In this document: positions 42,122-53,308 of the stretch, in pieces
Layout: the number at the start of each line of letters is the position of its first letter
Numbering within the stretch: the stretch's first letter is position 1
Assembly (NCBI RefSeq): GCF_033406955.1
Contig: NZ_CP137734.1
Span: 1,860,001-1,924,000 of the forward strand
DNA: 64,000 nt
Direction of reading: 5' to 3'
Source: Streptomyces violaceoruber
GTDB taxonomy: Bacteria > Actinomycetota > Actinomycetes > Streptomycetales > Streptomycetaceae
The notes under the pieces: model-generated
Seen by the model: only the letters and a program-made list of their open reading frames with translations
Databases searched by the model: none
What the model was told of the DNA's origin: nothing
Translations under genes and position numbers: made by a program

Positions 42122-45100
42122 ATGCAGTACAGAGTTCGGCACAGATGGGGTCCGGCGGTCGTCATGACGACCGCCTTCGCCTTGGCGGTGGGTTCACAGG
42201 GAGCGGCGGTCGCGCTGCCGGGCGCCCCCGCCAAGGCCGACCGGGAGTTCGCGTCGTCCTTCGAGGCGGACGACCCGGTTCCGGACTGGACCGACACCGT
42301 GGACACCGACCGGGACGGCGGCAAGCGGGCTTCCGGTGTGGACGGCGGGTACAGCACCGGCATACCCGGCAACGTCACGGAGAACGTCACCGGCGTGCGC
42401 GCCAGCGCCGAGAACACGGGCGGCCGGGAGGTGAAGGAGAACCTCGTCGACAACGAGCCGGCCACCAAGTGGCTCACCTTCGCGCCGACCGGCTGGGTCG
42501 AGTTCGACCTCGACGCACCGACGAAGATCGCCAAGTACGCGCTCACCTCGGCCAACGACCACGACGAGCGCGACCCCCTGGACTGGACGCTGAAGGGCTC
42601 GGCGGACGGCGAGACCTGGCAGACGCTGGACACCCGCTCCGGGGAGCACTTCGACGGGCGGTTCCAGACCAGGACCTACGAACTCGCCGAGACCGCCGAG
42701 TTCCAGCACTTCCGGCTGGAGATCACCAAGAACAACGGGGCCGGCGACGCGCTCCAGCTCGCCGACGTGCAGCTGGCCACCAGTGACACCGAGGTCCCCA
42801 CGCCCGAGGACATGCTCTCCTTCGTCGACGAGGGTCCGGTGGGCTCGCCGACCGCGAAGGCGAACGCCGGGTTCACCGGCAAGCACGCGCTGCGCTACGC
42901 GGGCCGGCACACCGCGGACGGCCGGGCGTACTCGTACAACAAGGTCTTCGACGTGAACGTCAAGGTCGACCGGCGCTCCGAGCTGTCGTACAAGATCTTC
43001 CCGTCGATGGCCGACGGCGACCTCGACTACGACGCCACGAACGTCTCCGTCGACCTCGCCTTCACCGACGGCACCTATCTGAGCGACCTCAGGGCCACCG
43101 ACCAGCACGGATTCCCGCTGACGCCGCGCGGTCAGGGCGACGCCAAGATCCTCTACGTGAACCAGTGGAACAGTGTGAAGTCCGGGATCGGTTCGGTCGC
43201 GGCCGGCAAGACCGTCGACCGGATCCTGCTGGCGTACGACTCCCCCAAGGGCCCGGCGAAGTTCCGCGGCTGGCTGGACGACGTGGCGATCGAGCGGGCC
43301 GCGCCCGAGCGTCCCAAGGCCCACCTGTCGGACTACGCGCTCACCACCCGCGGCACCAACTCCAGCGGCAGCTTCTCGCGCGGCAACAACTTCCCGGCGA
43401 CCGCCGTGCCGCACGGTTTCAACTTCTGGACGCCGGTGACCAACGCCGGGTCGCTCAGCTGGATCTACGAGTACGCCAGCGGCAACAACGACGACAACCT
43501 GCCCACCGTGCAGGCGTTCTCCGCGAGCCACGAGCCGAGCCCCTGGATGGGCGACCGGCAGACCTTCCAGGTGATGCCGTCGGCCGCCTCCGGCACCCCG
43601 GACACCGGCCCGGACGCCCGCGAGCTGGCCTTCCGGCACGAGAACGAGACGGCCAGGCCGTACTACTACGGGGTGCGGTTCGAGAACGGCGTCAAGGCCG
43701 AGATGACGCCGACCGACCACGCGGCGATGATGCGCTTCACCTACCCCGGTGACGACGCCAGCGTCATCTTCGACAACGTCAACGACCAGGCCGGCCTGAC
43801 CCTGGACAAGGAGAACGGCACCTTCACCGGCTACTCGGACGTCAGGTCCGGCGGCTCCGCCGGTGCCACCCGCCTCTTCGTCTACGGCGAGTTCGACAGC
43901 AGGGTCACCGGCGGCGACTCCAGCGGTGTCAAGGGCCACCTGCGCTTCGACGCGGGCCGGGACCACTCCGTGACGATGCGCATCGCCACCTCGCTGATCA
44001 GCGTCGACCAGGCGAAGGACAACCTGCGCCAGGAGATCCCGAAGCGGGCCTCCTTCGACAAGGTCAAGCGCGACGCCCAGAAGCAGTGGGACAGGATCCT
44101 CGGCAAGGTCGAGGTCGAGGGCGCCACGCAGGACCAGCTGACCACGCTGTACTCCGGCCTCTACCGGCTGTACCTGTACCCGAACGCGGGCCACGAGAAG
44201 GTCGACGGGACGTACAAGTACGCCTCCCCGTTCTCCAAGGCGGTCAAGGAGAACACGCCGACCGAGACCGGCGCCAAGATCGTGGACGGCAAGGTCTACG
44301 TCAACAACGGCTTCTGGGACACGTACCGGACCGCCTGGCCCGCGTACTCCTTCCTCACCCCGTCCCAGGCCGGTGAGCTGGTCGACGGCTTCGTGCAGCA
44401 GTACAAGGACGGCGGCTGGACCTCGCGCTGGTCCTCCCCCGGCTACGCGGACCTGATGACCGGCACCTCCTCCGACGTGGCCTTCGCCGACGCCTACGTC
44501 AAGGGCGTCGACTTCGACGCGAAGGCGGCGTACGACGCGGCGGTCAAGAACGCCACCGTGGTGCCGCCGTCCTCCGGTGTGGGCCGCAAGGGCATGGAGA
44601 CCTCGCCGTTCCTCGGCTACGCCGGTACCGAGACGCACGAGGGCCTGTCGTGGTCGCTGGAGGGCTACCTCAACGACTACGGCATCGCCAAGATGGGCGA
44701 GAAGCTCTACAAGGAGACCGGAGAGAAGCGGTACAAGGACGAGTCCGCGTACTTCCTCAACCGCGCCCAGGACTACGTCAACCTCTTCGACGCGAAGGCC
44801 GGCTTCTTCCAGGGCAAGGACGTCAAGGGCAACTGGCGCGTGGACTCCGAGAAGTACGACCCGCGGGTGTGGGGCTACGACTACACGGAGACCAACGGCT
44901 GGGGCTACGCCTTCACCGCCCCGCAGGACAGCCGCGGCCTGGCCAACCTGTACGGCGGCCGGGACGGCCTCGGCGACAAGCTCGACGAGTACCTCTCGAC
45001 CCCGGAGACGGCCTCCCCGGACCTGAAGGGCTCCTACGGCGGGGTCATCCACGAGATGGTCGAGGCGCGCGACGTCCGCATGGGCATGTACGGGCACTCC

Positions 45101-45928
45101 AACCAGGTCGCCCACCACGCCCTGTACATGTACGACGCGGCCGGGCAGCCGTACAAGACGCAGAAGAACATCCGCGAGGTGCTCCAGCGGCTGTACACGG
45201 GCAGCGACATCGGGCAGGGCTACCACGGCGACGAGGACAACGGCGAGCAGTCGGCCTGGTTCCTCTTCTCCTCGCTCGGCTTCTACCCCCTGGTGATGGG
45301 CAGCGGCGAGTACGCCGTCGGGTCCCCGCTGTTCAAGAAGGCGACGGTGCACCTGGAGAACGGCCGCGACCTGGTCGTCAAGGCGCCGAAGAACAGCACG
45401 AAGAACGTCTACGTGCAGGGCCTGAAGGTCAACGGCAAGCGCTGGAACTCCACCTCGCTCCCCCACTCGCTGATCGCGAAGGGCGGCGTCCTGGAGTTCG
45501 ACATGGGCGCGAAGCCCTCCTCGTGGAGCACGGGTGACAACGCGGCGCCGCCGTCGATCACCCAGGACGACGAGGTGCCGGCCCCGCGCACCGACGCGAT
45601 CACGGGCCAGGGCCCGCTGTTCGACAACACCTCGGCGACCGACGCGAGCGTGACCTCGGTGGACCTGCCCGTGTCCGGCGAGGGCGCCAAGGCGGTCCAG
45701 TACACGCTCACCTCGTCGGCGGACCGCACCAAGGCCCCGGCCGGCTGGAAGCTCCAGGGCTCGGCCGACGGCACGACCTGGCGGACGCTGGACGAGCGCT
45801 CCGGCGAGTCCTTCGCCTGGGACCGGCAGACGCGCGCGTTCTCGGTGAAGTCGCCGGGCTCGTACGCCCAGTACCGACTGGTCTTCACCGGCGCCTCGGC
45901 GCTGTCGGAGATCGAGCTGCTCGCCTAG
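42122..45928 (+). CDS. Secreted GH92 alpha-mannosidase with terminal F5/8-type (discoidin-like) domains
   Basis: 1268 aa. Signal peptide about 1-32 (RVRHR, hydrophobic run). A discoidin-like carbohydrate-binding domain (about 75-220: NVTGVRASAENTGG, KWLTFAPTGWVEFDL, LKGSADGETWQTLDTRSGE), and a beta-sandwich from about 235. GH92 N-terminal and (alpha/alpha)6 catalytic domains about 385-1130, with HEGLSWSLEGYLNDYGI and the GH92 signature GYHGDEDNGEQSAWFLFSSLGFYP. A second discoidin-like domain ends the protein (LQGSADGTTWRTLDERSGE, similar to the first). GH92 enzymes remove alpha-linked mannose from glycans or mannoproteins. Probably induced through the LacI-type operator just upstream. Confidence 0.9.
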   Translation: MQYRVRHRWGPAVVMTTAFALAVGSQGAAVALPGAPAKADREFASSFEADDPVPDWTDTVDTDRDGGKRASGVDGGYSTGIPGNVTENVTGVRASAENTGGREVKENLVDNEPATKWLTFAPTGWVEFDLDAPTKIAKYALTSANDHDERDPLDWTLKGSADGETWQTLDTRSGEHFDGRFQTRTYELAETAEFQHFRLEITKNNGAGDALQLADVQLATSDTEVPTPEDMLSFVDEGPVGSPTAKANAGFTGKHALRYAGRHTADGRAYSYNKVFDVNVKVDRRSELSYKIFPSMADGDLDYDATNVSVDLAFTDGTYLSDLRATDQHGFPLTPRGQGDAKILYVNQWNSVKSGIGSVAAGKTVDRILLAYDSPKGPAKFRGWLDDVAIERAAPERPKAHLSDYALTTRGTNSSGSFSRGNNFPATAVPHGFNFWTPVTNAGSLSWIYEYASGNNDDNLPTVQAFSASHEPSPWMGDRQTFQVMPSAASGTPDTGPDARELAFRHENETARPYYYGVRFENGVKAEMTPTDHAAMMRFTYPGDDASVIFDNVNDQAGLTLDKENGTFTGYSDVRSGGSAGATRLFVYGEFDSRVTGGDSSGVKGHLRFDAGRDHSVTMRIATSLISVDQAKDNLRQEIPKRASFDKVKRDAQKQWDRILGKVEVEGATQDQLTTLYSGLYRLYLYPNAGHEKVDGTYKYASPFSKAVKENTPTETGAKIVDGKVYVNNGFWDTYRTAWPAYSFLTPSQAGELVDGFVQQYKDGGWTSRWSSPGYADLMTGTSSDVAFADAYVKGVDFDAKAAYDAAVKNATVVPPSSGVGRKGMETSPFLGYAGTETHEGLSWSLEGYLNDYGIAKMGEKLYKETGEKRYKDESAYFLNRAQDYVNLFDAKAGFFQGKDVKGNWRVDSEKYDPRVWGYDYTETNGWGYAFTAPQDSRGLANLYGGRDGLGDKLDEYLSTPETASPDLKGSYGGVIHEMVEARDVRMGMYGHSNQVAHHALYMYDAAGQPYKTQKNIREVLQRLYTGSDIGQGYHGDEDNGEQSAWFLFSSLGFYPLVMGSGEYAVGSPLFKKATVHLENGRDLVVKAPKNSTKNVYVQGLKVNGKRWNSTSLPHSLIAKGGVLEFDMGAKPSSWSTGDNAAPPSITQDDEVPAPRTDAITGQGPLFDNTSATDASVTSVDLPVSGEGAKAVQYTLTSSADRTKAPAGWKLQGSADGTTWRTLDERSGESFAWDRQTRAFSVKSPGSYAQYRLVFTGASALSEIELLA

Positions 45929-45944
45929 CACCATTGTTGATCAG

Positions 45945-45969
45945 GGCCCGCCCAGCTTCTGGGCGGGCC
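45945..45969. terminator. Terminator after GH92 gene
   Basis: GGCCCGCCCAG (45945-45955), loop CTT, CTGGGCGGGCC (45959-45969), then a short T stretch. Confidence 0.85.
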
Positions 45970-46110
45970 TTGCGCGTGTCCGGGCCCTGCGCCTGCCGGG
46001 TTTTGGCTCTGTGCAGAAAGCCAGGGGCATAATGGTTCGAGCGAATAGCTAGGAACTGTCTGTGCATGGCCGTTCTGGTTCAGGGTACGTGCACGGTCGA
46101 AGGAGCGGCG

Positions 46111-46971
46111 ATGACACCCCTTGTGGACCCCAGTCTCAACCGGCGCAAGCTTCGGCTCGCCCTGCGCAAGGCGCGGGAGCGTGCGGGGCTCAGCCAGCGT
46201 GAGGCCGCCGAGCAGGTGGAGTGGTCGCAGTCGAAGCTCATCCGTGTGGAGACCGGGACGGTGAGTGTGTCCGTCAGCGACCTGCGCGCCCTCCTGGCGC
46301 TGTACGACATCACCGAGCCCGGCACGGTGGAGGAGTTGGTGGAGGCGGCCCGGGGCAGCAAGGGGGCCAGTTGGTGGTCGAGTTACCACGACGTCGTCTC
46401 GCCGCAGTTCGCCCAGTACCTCGGTTACGAGGGCGCCGCGCGTGCCGTGGACACCTACCATCCCATCGTGATTCCGGGACACCTGCAGACCCGCGCGTAC
46501 GCGGACGCCCTGCTCGCCGAGCGCGGGCTGGCCGAGGAGCGGGTGCGGCGCATCGTCGACCTGAGAATGGAGCGCCAGCGGCGCATGTTCGACGGATCGG
46601 GCCGTCCGGCGGCCACGTTCGTCCTGGACGAGGCAGCGGTGCGGCGGCAGGTCGGCGGACGGAGCGTGTTCGCCGAGCAGTTGGCACAGGTCATCGCCTT
46701 CGCCGGACGCGACGAGGTGACCGTCCGCGTGCTGCCGTTCGACTCGGGAGCGCACTACAGCACCCTGGGCAGCTTCGTCCTGCTGCGCTTCCCGGACGAC
46801 GACGACCTCCTGTACCTGGAACACGCCGCCGGCAGTATGACCGGCGGCGAGGACCTGGAGCTGCTGGCCCGCTACCAGGAGTGCTTCCAGACGCTCCTGG
46901 AGCGGGCGTTGGACGAGAACGCGTCCCTCGACTTGATCGATCGCGTCAAGCAGAGCCTCGAGGCCCGCTAG
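46111..46971 (+). CDS. XRE-family regulator with DUF5753 domain
   Basis: 286 aa from ATG 46111, with AAGGAG upstream. N-terminal Cro/C1 HTH (about 10-68: LRKARERAGLSQREAAEQVEWSQSKLIRVETGTVSVSVSDLRALL) followed by a DUF5753 sensor-like domain (YEGAARAVDTYHPIVIPGHLQTRAYADALL, VLDEAAVRRQVGG, LPFDSGAHYSTLGSFVLLRF, ECFQTLLERALD). This is the WhiJ-like architecture very common in Streptomyces. Such regulators usually act with a small DUF397 protein. One is present about 0.9 kb away (47703) but separated by two membrane-protein genes on different strands. Confidence 0.88.
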   Translation: MTPLVDPSLNRRKLRLALRKARERAGLSQREAAEQVEWSQSKLIRVETGTVSVSVSDLRALLALYDITEPGTVEELVEAARGSKGASWWSSYHDVVSPQFAQYLGYEGAARAVDTYHPIVIPGHLQTRAYADALLAERGLAEERVRRIVDLRMERQRRMFDGSGRPAATFVLDEAAVRRQVGGRSVFAEQLAQVIAFAGRDEVTVRVLPFDSGAHYSTLGSFVLLRFPDDDDLLYLEHAAGSMTGGEDLELLARYQECFQTLLERALDENASLDLIDRVKQSLEAR

Positions 46972-47012
46972 ACCCGCGGTACCGGGCTGACAGAGGCAGG
47001 GGGAGGACCGGC

Positions 47013-47441
47013 GTGGTCTCCAGGTCGACAATCGATGCTCTTCTGGACGTGCTGCGAATAGCCTTCGGCTCCGGCATGAACGACGAGGAGCTGAAGGCTC
47101 AGGCCATCCAGGACCCTGAGCAGACGAAGCGTCTCATAGCCATCGAGACGTCCCGGGCACGCGACAAGAGGAAGCAGACCGCGCTGCTCGGCGTGCTGGG
47201 GCTGCTGGCCCTCGCCATCGTCATGGTGAAGGCGGCGCCCTTCATCGTGAAGAAGGCCCGTGCCCTCGAACTCCCCTGGTCCGACGTCGGAACCGCGCTG
47301 GGCACGCTGGTGATGGGCTCCGCCCTCGCCGGGTTGAGCTGGTGGGTCAGGCGCAAGCTGGCGGCGCGCGGCTCGGCTACTCCGCAGAACCCGCCCGAGA
47401 GTCGTAACGAGGGTGATCAGAACCAAGTAGGGACGGGATAG
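47013..47441 (+). CDS. Small membrane protein of unknown function
   Basis: 142 aa from GTG 47013, preceded by GGGAGGA. A cytoplasmic N-terminus (ALLDVLRIAFGSGMNDEELKAQAIQDPEQTKRLIAIETSRARDKRK) is followed by two hydrophobic segments (about 54-74, ALLGVLGLLALAIVMVKAAPF; 92-108, LGTLVMGSALAGLSWWV) and a polar tail. 41 bases behind the XRE gene, so likely cotranscribed. The last 65 bases overlap the convergent gene at 47377. No family recognised. Confidence 0.55.
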   Translation: MVSRSTIDALLDVLRIAFGSGMNDEELKAQAIQDPEQTKRLIAIETSRARDKRKQTALLGVLGLLALAIVMVKAAPFIVKKARALELPWSDVGTALGTLVMGSALAGLSWWVRRKLAARGSATPQNPPESRNEGDQNQVGTG

Positions 47442-47664
47442 CCCCGTTCCCCGCGCGCCACACTCCCGCGCCGACCGCCACCGCGGCCACCACGCTCACC
47501 CAGAGGAGCCGTTTGGCGAGTACGCTGTCGACGAGCATGGACGCGACCGCGGCCGCCAGCGTCGCCACCGCTCCCACGCTCACGGTGAAGGTGAGGACGC
47601 CGCCCACGACGACGGCGCTCCGCCTGCCGGCCGACCGCCGCACTTCGGATGCCTCGGCATTCAT
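47377..47664 (-). CDS. Small membrane protein of unknown function
   Basis: 95 aa from ATG 47664, with AGGGGG upstream. Two hydrophobic segments (about 20-43, VVVGGVLTFTVSVGAVATLAAAVA; 52-70, LLWVSVVAAVAVGAGVW). The start was preferred to 47706 because of the ribosome site. It overlaps the 3' end of the plus-strand gene at 47013. No function can be assigned. Confidence 0.45.
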   Translation of the reverse strand: MNAEASEVRRSAGRRSAVVVGGVLTFTVSVGAVATLAAAVASMLVDSVLAKRLLWVSVVAAVAVGAGVWRAGNGAIPSLLGSDHPRYDSRAGSAE

Positions 47665-47702
47665 ATGGCCCCCTACCGCCTGCCGATGGCTGGATAAGAA
47701 CG

Positions 47703-47900
47703 TCACAGACCGTCCAACTCTCCTTGTGCCACGGCATGCAGGAAGTCAGTCCAGACGGAGGCGCTGAAGCCCAGTGGCGTTCGCCCGAGTGTTTTGGAGT
47801 CGCGCGCCAGCACCCGGCCCTCGCACACGGCGACCTCCACGCACTCGCTCTCGTTGCCACACACACTGCTCCTGCGCCACAAGGGTCTCCCCTCATGCAC
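47703..47900 (-). CDS. DUF397 domain protein
   Basis: 65 aa from GTG 47900. The sequence HEGRPLWRRSSVCGNESECVEVAVCEGRVLARDSKTLGRTPLGFSASVWTDFL has the DUF397 pattern (W-R-x-SS, C-V-E-V-A, V-x-RDSK, F-S-x-W-x-x-F). Length is typical; the in-frame extension to 47948 is not conserved-looking. DUF397 proteins partner with XRE/DUF5753 regulators, represented here by the gene at 46111, and are thought to antagonise them. Confidence 0.8.
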   Translation of the reverse strand: MHEGRPLWRRSSVCGNESECVEVAVCEGRVLARDSKTLGRTPLGFSASVWTDFLHAVAQGELDGL

Positions 47901-48112
47901 TGCCCCAGCCCCCTGCTTCCCCCACATGCCTGGATAGCGCCCCATCATGTTAGTGGACGAGTGTGCACTGTCGCAGGCGACTGCCCGAATCCCCTCCCGG
48001 CAAGTCCCTGCGGCATTCCGTCGTCAGCGAATCCATCACTGAAAGTCATCGAACGACCAGTTTAGGTGACGCCGTTCGGCGGTGGCCATACGGGAACCAG
48101 CCGGGTGGTGCG

Positions 48113-48155
48113 GCACGGGCCGTGCCCTCCGGAGGACGGTGGACACGGCCCGTGC
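48113..48155. terminator. Terminator downstream of acnA
   Basis: GCACGGGCCGTG (48113-48124) pairs with CACGGCCCGTGC (48144-48155), 9 bases past the acnA stop on the minus strand. Confidence 0.75.
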
Positions 48156-48164
48156 AACAGCCGT

Positions 48165-50894
<2,730 letters not shown>

Positions 50895-50946
50895 TTATGT
50901 GCGCGTACCACCGCATCCTGCCGCCACGCCCTGTTGGCCGATCCGC

Positions 50947-50977
50947 TAAGGTAAGGCTAAGTTAGGTAACCCTTACC
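50947..50977. promoter_or_regulatory. Iron-box-like inverted repeat upstream of acnA
   Basis: TAAGGTAAGGCTAAGTTAG (50947-50965) matches the DtxR/IdeR (DmdR1) consensus TTAGGTTAGGCTAACCTAA at 13 of 19 positions. Outer arms GGTAAGG (50950-50956) and CCTTACC (50971-50977) are perfect complements. It is 68 bases upstream of the acnA start. Confidence 0.4.
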
Positions 50978-51020
50978 GCCAGACCGACAGCGGCGCGCGA
51001 CTGCGGCACGCCTCGGCAGA

Positions 51021-51038
51021 TATCTCGATGTCGAGATA
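51021..51038. promoter_or_regulatory. 18-bp palindrome in the acnA / DUF4236 divergent region
   Basis: TATCTCGA-TG-TCGAGATA, arms 8 bases, perfect. It lies 142 bases upstream of acnA and 147 upstream of the DUF4236 gene. Shape and size fit a MarR- or GntR-type operator. The 305-base gap 50880-51184 has no plausible gene. Confidence 0.55.
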
Positions 51039-51184
51039 ACTCTAGTACATGGGGGCGGTCCGGTCATGTCCGGGCGCTGTGTGGCGTGCACCCCACTCCG
51101 AGTGACCCGTGCGGCCATCACTACGCCGAACGGGGGTATCCGATGCATGCCGGACCGACCCGGCGCGACACGGAAGGGGGCACG

Positions 51185-51382
51185 ATGCCGCTCACGTTCC
51201 GCAAGAGTTTCCGGATCCTCCCCGGAGTGCGGCTGAACATCAACAAACGCTCGTGGTCCATCACGACCGGAGGCCGCAGCGGCCCGCGCCACACCCGCAG
51301 CAGCACCGGACGTCGTACGACATCGATGGATTTGCCGGGACCTTTCGGGTGGCGTCGCACGACGACGGGCAGGCGCCACTGA
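51185..51382 (+). CDS. DUF4236 small protein
   Basis: 65 aa. MPLTFRKSFRILPGVRLNINKRSWSITTGGRSGPRHTRSSTGRRTTSMDLPGPFGW follows the DUF4236 pattern (F-R-K-S-x-R-x-x-P-G-V-R-L-N, G-x-R-x-T-x-S-x-x-G-R-R-T-T-S-x-x-L-P-G). These basic small proteins are found alone or at the N-terminus of bigger membrane proteins. Function unknown. Transcribed toward the MurA-like gene, 86 bases away. Confidence 0.8.
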   Translation: MPLTFRKSFRILPGVRLNINKRSWSITTGGRSGPRHTRSSTGRRTTSMDLPGPFGWRRTTTGRRH

Positions 51383-51440
51383 GGCGCGACCTGGGGTTAC
51401 TTGACGTCACGTCACCCGAACGGACCCCCCGAGAGGCGCC

Positions 51441-51456
51441 ATCTCATATCTGAGAT
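51441..51456. promoter_or_regulatory. Palindrome ATCTCA-TATC-TGAGAT upstream of the XRE-MurA gene
   Basis: Perfect 6-base arms, 12 bases before the start codon of a protein with an N-terminal XRE helix-turn-helix. Probably an operator, possibly for its own product. Confidence 0.5.
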
Positions 51457-51468
51457 AGCCTCAACCTC

Positions 51469-52998
51469 ATGGCAGACGACTACCTCGTACGCATCGGCAG
51501 GCTCATCCGTGACGCCCGGCAGCACCGCGGCTGGACGCAGTCACAGCTCGCGGAGGCGCTCAACACCAGTCAGAGCGCCGTCAACCGCATCGAGCGCGGC
51601 AACCAGAACATCAGCCTTGAGATGATCGCCCGGATCGGCGAAGCGCTGGACAGCGAAATCGTCTCCCTGGGCTACGCGGGTCCGATGCACCTGCGCGTGG
51701 TCGGCGGCCGTCGCCTGTCCGGCGCCATCGACGTCAAGACCAGCAAGAACGCCTGCGTGGCCCTGCTGTGCGCCTCGCTGCTCAACAAGGGGCGCACGGT
51801 ACTGCGCCGGGTCGCCCGCATCGAGGAGGTCTACCGCCTCCTGGAGGTGCTCAACTCCATCGGCGTGCGCACCCGCTGGATCAACGACGGCACCGACCTG
51901 GAGATCGTGCCGCCGGCCGAGCTGGACATGGAGGCCATCGACGCCGAGGCCGCCGTCCGCACCCGCTCCATCATCATGTTCCTCGGCCCGCTGCTGCACC
52001 GCATGGAGCGCTTCCGCCTGCCCTACGCCGGCGGCTGCGACCTCGGCACCCGCACCATCGAGCCGCACATGATCGCGCTGCGCCGGTTCGGCCTGGACGT
52101 CGCCGCGACCGAGGGCCACTACCACGCGGTGGTCGACCGCCAGGTGCGCCCGGACCGCCCCATCGTCCTGACCGAGCGCGGCGACACGGTGACGGAGAAC
52201 GCCCTCCTGGCCGCCGCCCGCCACGACGGCGTCACCGTCATCCGCAACGCCTCCTCCAACTACATGGTCCAGGACCTCTGCTTCTTCCTGGAGGCCCTGG
52301 GCGTCCGCGTCGAAGGCATCGGCACCACCACCCTCACCGTCCACGGCATGCCGGTCATCGACGCCGACGTGGACTACTCCCCCTCCGAGGACCCGGTCGA
52401 GGCGATGAGCCTGCTGGCCGCCGCCGTGGTCACGGAGTCGGAGCTGACGGTGCGCCGGGTCCCGATCGAGTTCCTGGAGATCGAGCTGGCGGTCCTGGAG
52501 GAGATGGGCCTCGACCACGACCGCACCCCGGAGTACTTCGCCGACAACGGCCGCACCCGCCTGGTGGACCTGACCGTGCGCCCCTCCAAGCTCGAAGCGC
52601 CGATCGACAAGATCCACCCGATGCCCTTCCCGGGCCTGAACATCGACAACGTCCCCTTCTTCGCGGCCATCGCCGCCTCGGCGCAGGGCCAGACCCTCAT
52701 CCACGACTGGGTCTACGACAACCGCGCCATCTACCTCACCGACCTGAACCGCCTCGGCGGCCGCCTCCAGCTCCTGGACCCGCACCGCGTCCTGGTCGAG
52801 GGCCCGACCCGCTGGCGCGCCGCCGAGATGATGTGCCCGCCGGCCCTGCGCCCCGCGGTCGTCGTCCTCCTGGCGATGATGGCCGCCGAGGGCACGTCGG
52901 TACTGCGCAACGTCTACGTCATCAACCGCGGTTACGAGGACCTCGCGGAGCGGCTGAACACGATCGGGGCGCAGATCGAGATCTTCCGGGACATCTGA
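51469..52998 (+). CDS. XRE helix-turn-helix fused to UDP-GlcNAc enolpyruvyltransferase (MurA-like)
   Basis: 509 aa. Residues 1-68 form a Cro/C1 HTH (IGRLIRDARQHRGWTQSQLAEALNTSQSAVNRIERGNQNISLEMIARIGEAL). From 73 on it is a full MurA/EPSP synthase-type enzyme (MHLRVVGGRRLSGAIDVKTSKNACVALL). It keeps K93-N94, the Cys loop YAGGCDLGTR (C190, matching E. coli MurA C115, with R195), RTRSIIMFLGPLL and a conserved Asp in PFPGLNIDNVP. So the peptidoglycan-precursor reaction (PEP onto UDP-GlcNAc) is possible. Ordinary MurA is ~420-450 aa without HTH. S. coelicolor SCO5998 has, as I recall, the same context beside aconitase. An operator-like palindrome precedes the gene. Whether it is an enzyme, a regulator sensing UDP-GlcNAc, or both is open. 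Confidence 0.85.
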   Translation: MADDYLVRIGRLIRDARQHRGWTQSQLAEALNTSQSAVNRIERGNQNISLEMIARIGEALDSEIVSLGYAGPMHLRVVGGRRLSGAIDVKTSKNACVALLCASLLNKGRTVLRRVARIEEVYRLLEVLNSIGVRTRWINDGTDLEIVPPAELDMEAIDAEAAVRTRSIIMFLGPLLHRMERFRLPYAGGCDLGTRTIEPHMIALRRFGLDVAATEGHYHAVVDRQVRPDRPIVLTERGDTVTENALLAAARHDGVTVIRNASSNYMVQDLCFFLEALGVRVEGIGTTTLTVHGMPVIDADVDYSPSEDPVEAMSLLAAAVVTESELTVRRVPIEFLEIELAVLEEMGLDHDRTPEYFADNGRTRLVDLTVRPSKLEAPIDKIHPMPFPGLNIDNVPFFAAIAASAQGQTLIHDWVYDNRAIYLTDLNRLGGRLQLLDPHRVLVEGPTRWRAAEMMCPPALRPAVVVLLAMMAAEGTSVLRNVYVINRGYEDLAERLNTIGAQIEIFRDI

Positions 52999-53002
52999 CG
53001 GG

Positions 53003-53045
53003 TGCGGTGTCGTGCCCCCTTGAGCCCAGGGGGCACAACACCGCA
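53003..53045. terminator. Terminator after the XRE-MurA gene
   Basis: GTGCCCCC (53012-53019) pairs with GGGGGCAC (53029-53036), extended by TGCGGTGT / ACACCGCA outside one mismatch. The remaining 53046-53308 holds nothing I can recognise and marks the junction to the accessory block. Confidence 0.8.
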
Positions 53046-53308
53046 GCGTGCTATCTGACCTGCGACTGCTTACCTTCACGACCCTTCACTGACCTGAGCC
53101 TGCGCCCCCAACCGACGTCTCGTCGTGGTCCGGCGCACGCGGCGCGTTCAGTGGGCGGTACTCGGCGGAAGCGTCTCGAGCGCCAGATTTGCACGCCCCA
53201 CCTGGAGGCAGGCGCCTCGTGAGGGCGATCGAGAATATTGGTCATGGGGCCGGGCCCAAAGGATGGCGGACGCGGCCCCGCCGAAACGGAGGACGGCCCG
53301 GGGGCCTT

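Noticed and set aside
42194..45934. 1246-codon open frame antisense to the GH92 gene
   Set aside because: High-GC codon bias leaves the opposite strand open. The frame is Val/Leu/Arg/Gly-rich with no domains, whereas the plus strand has a signal peptide and GH92 motifs.
52999..53308. tRNA or attachment site at the junction to the accessory block
   Set aside because: The gap has a terminator hairpin and then nothing with tRNA arms or direct repeats matched elsewhere in the window.
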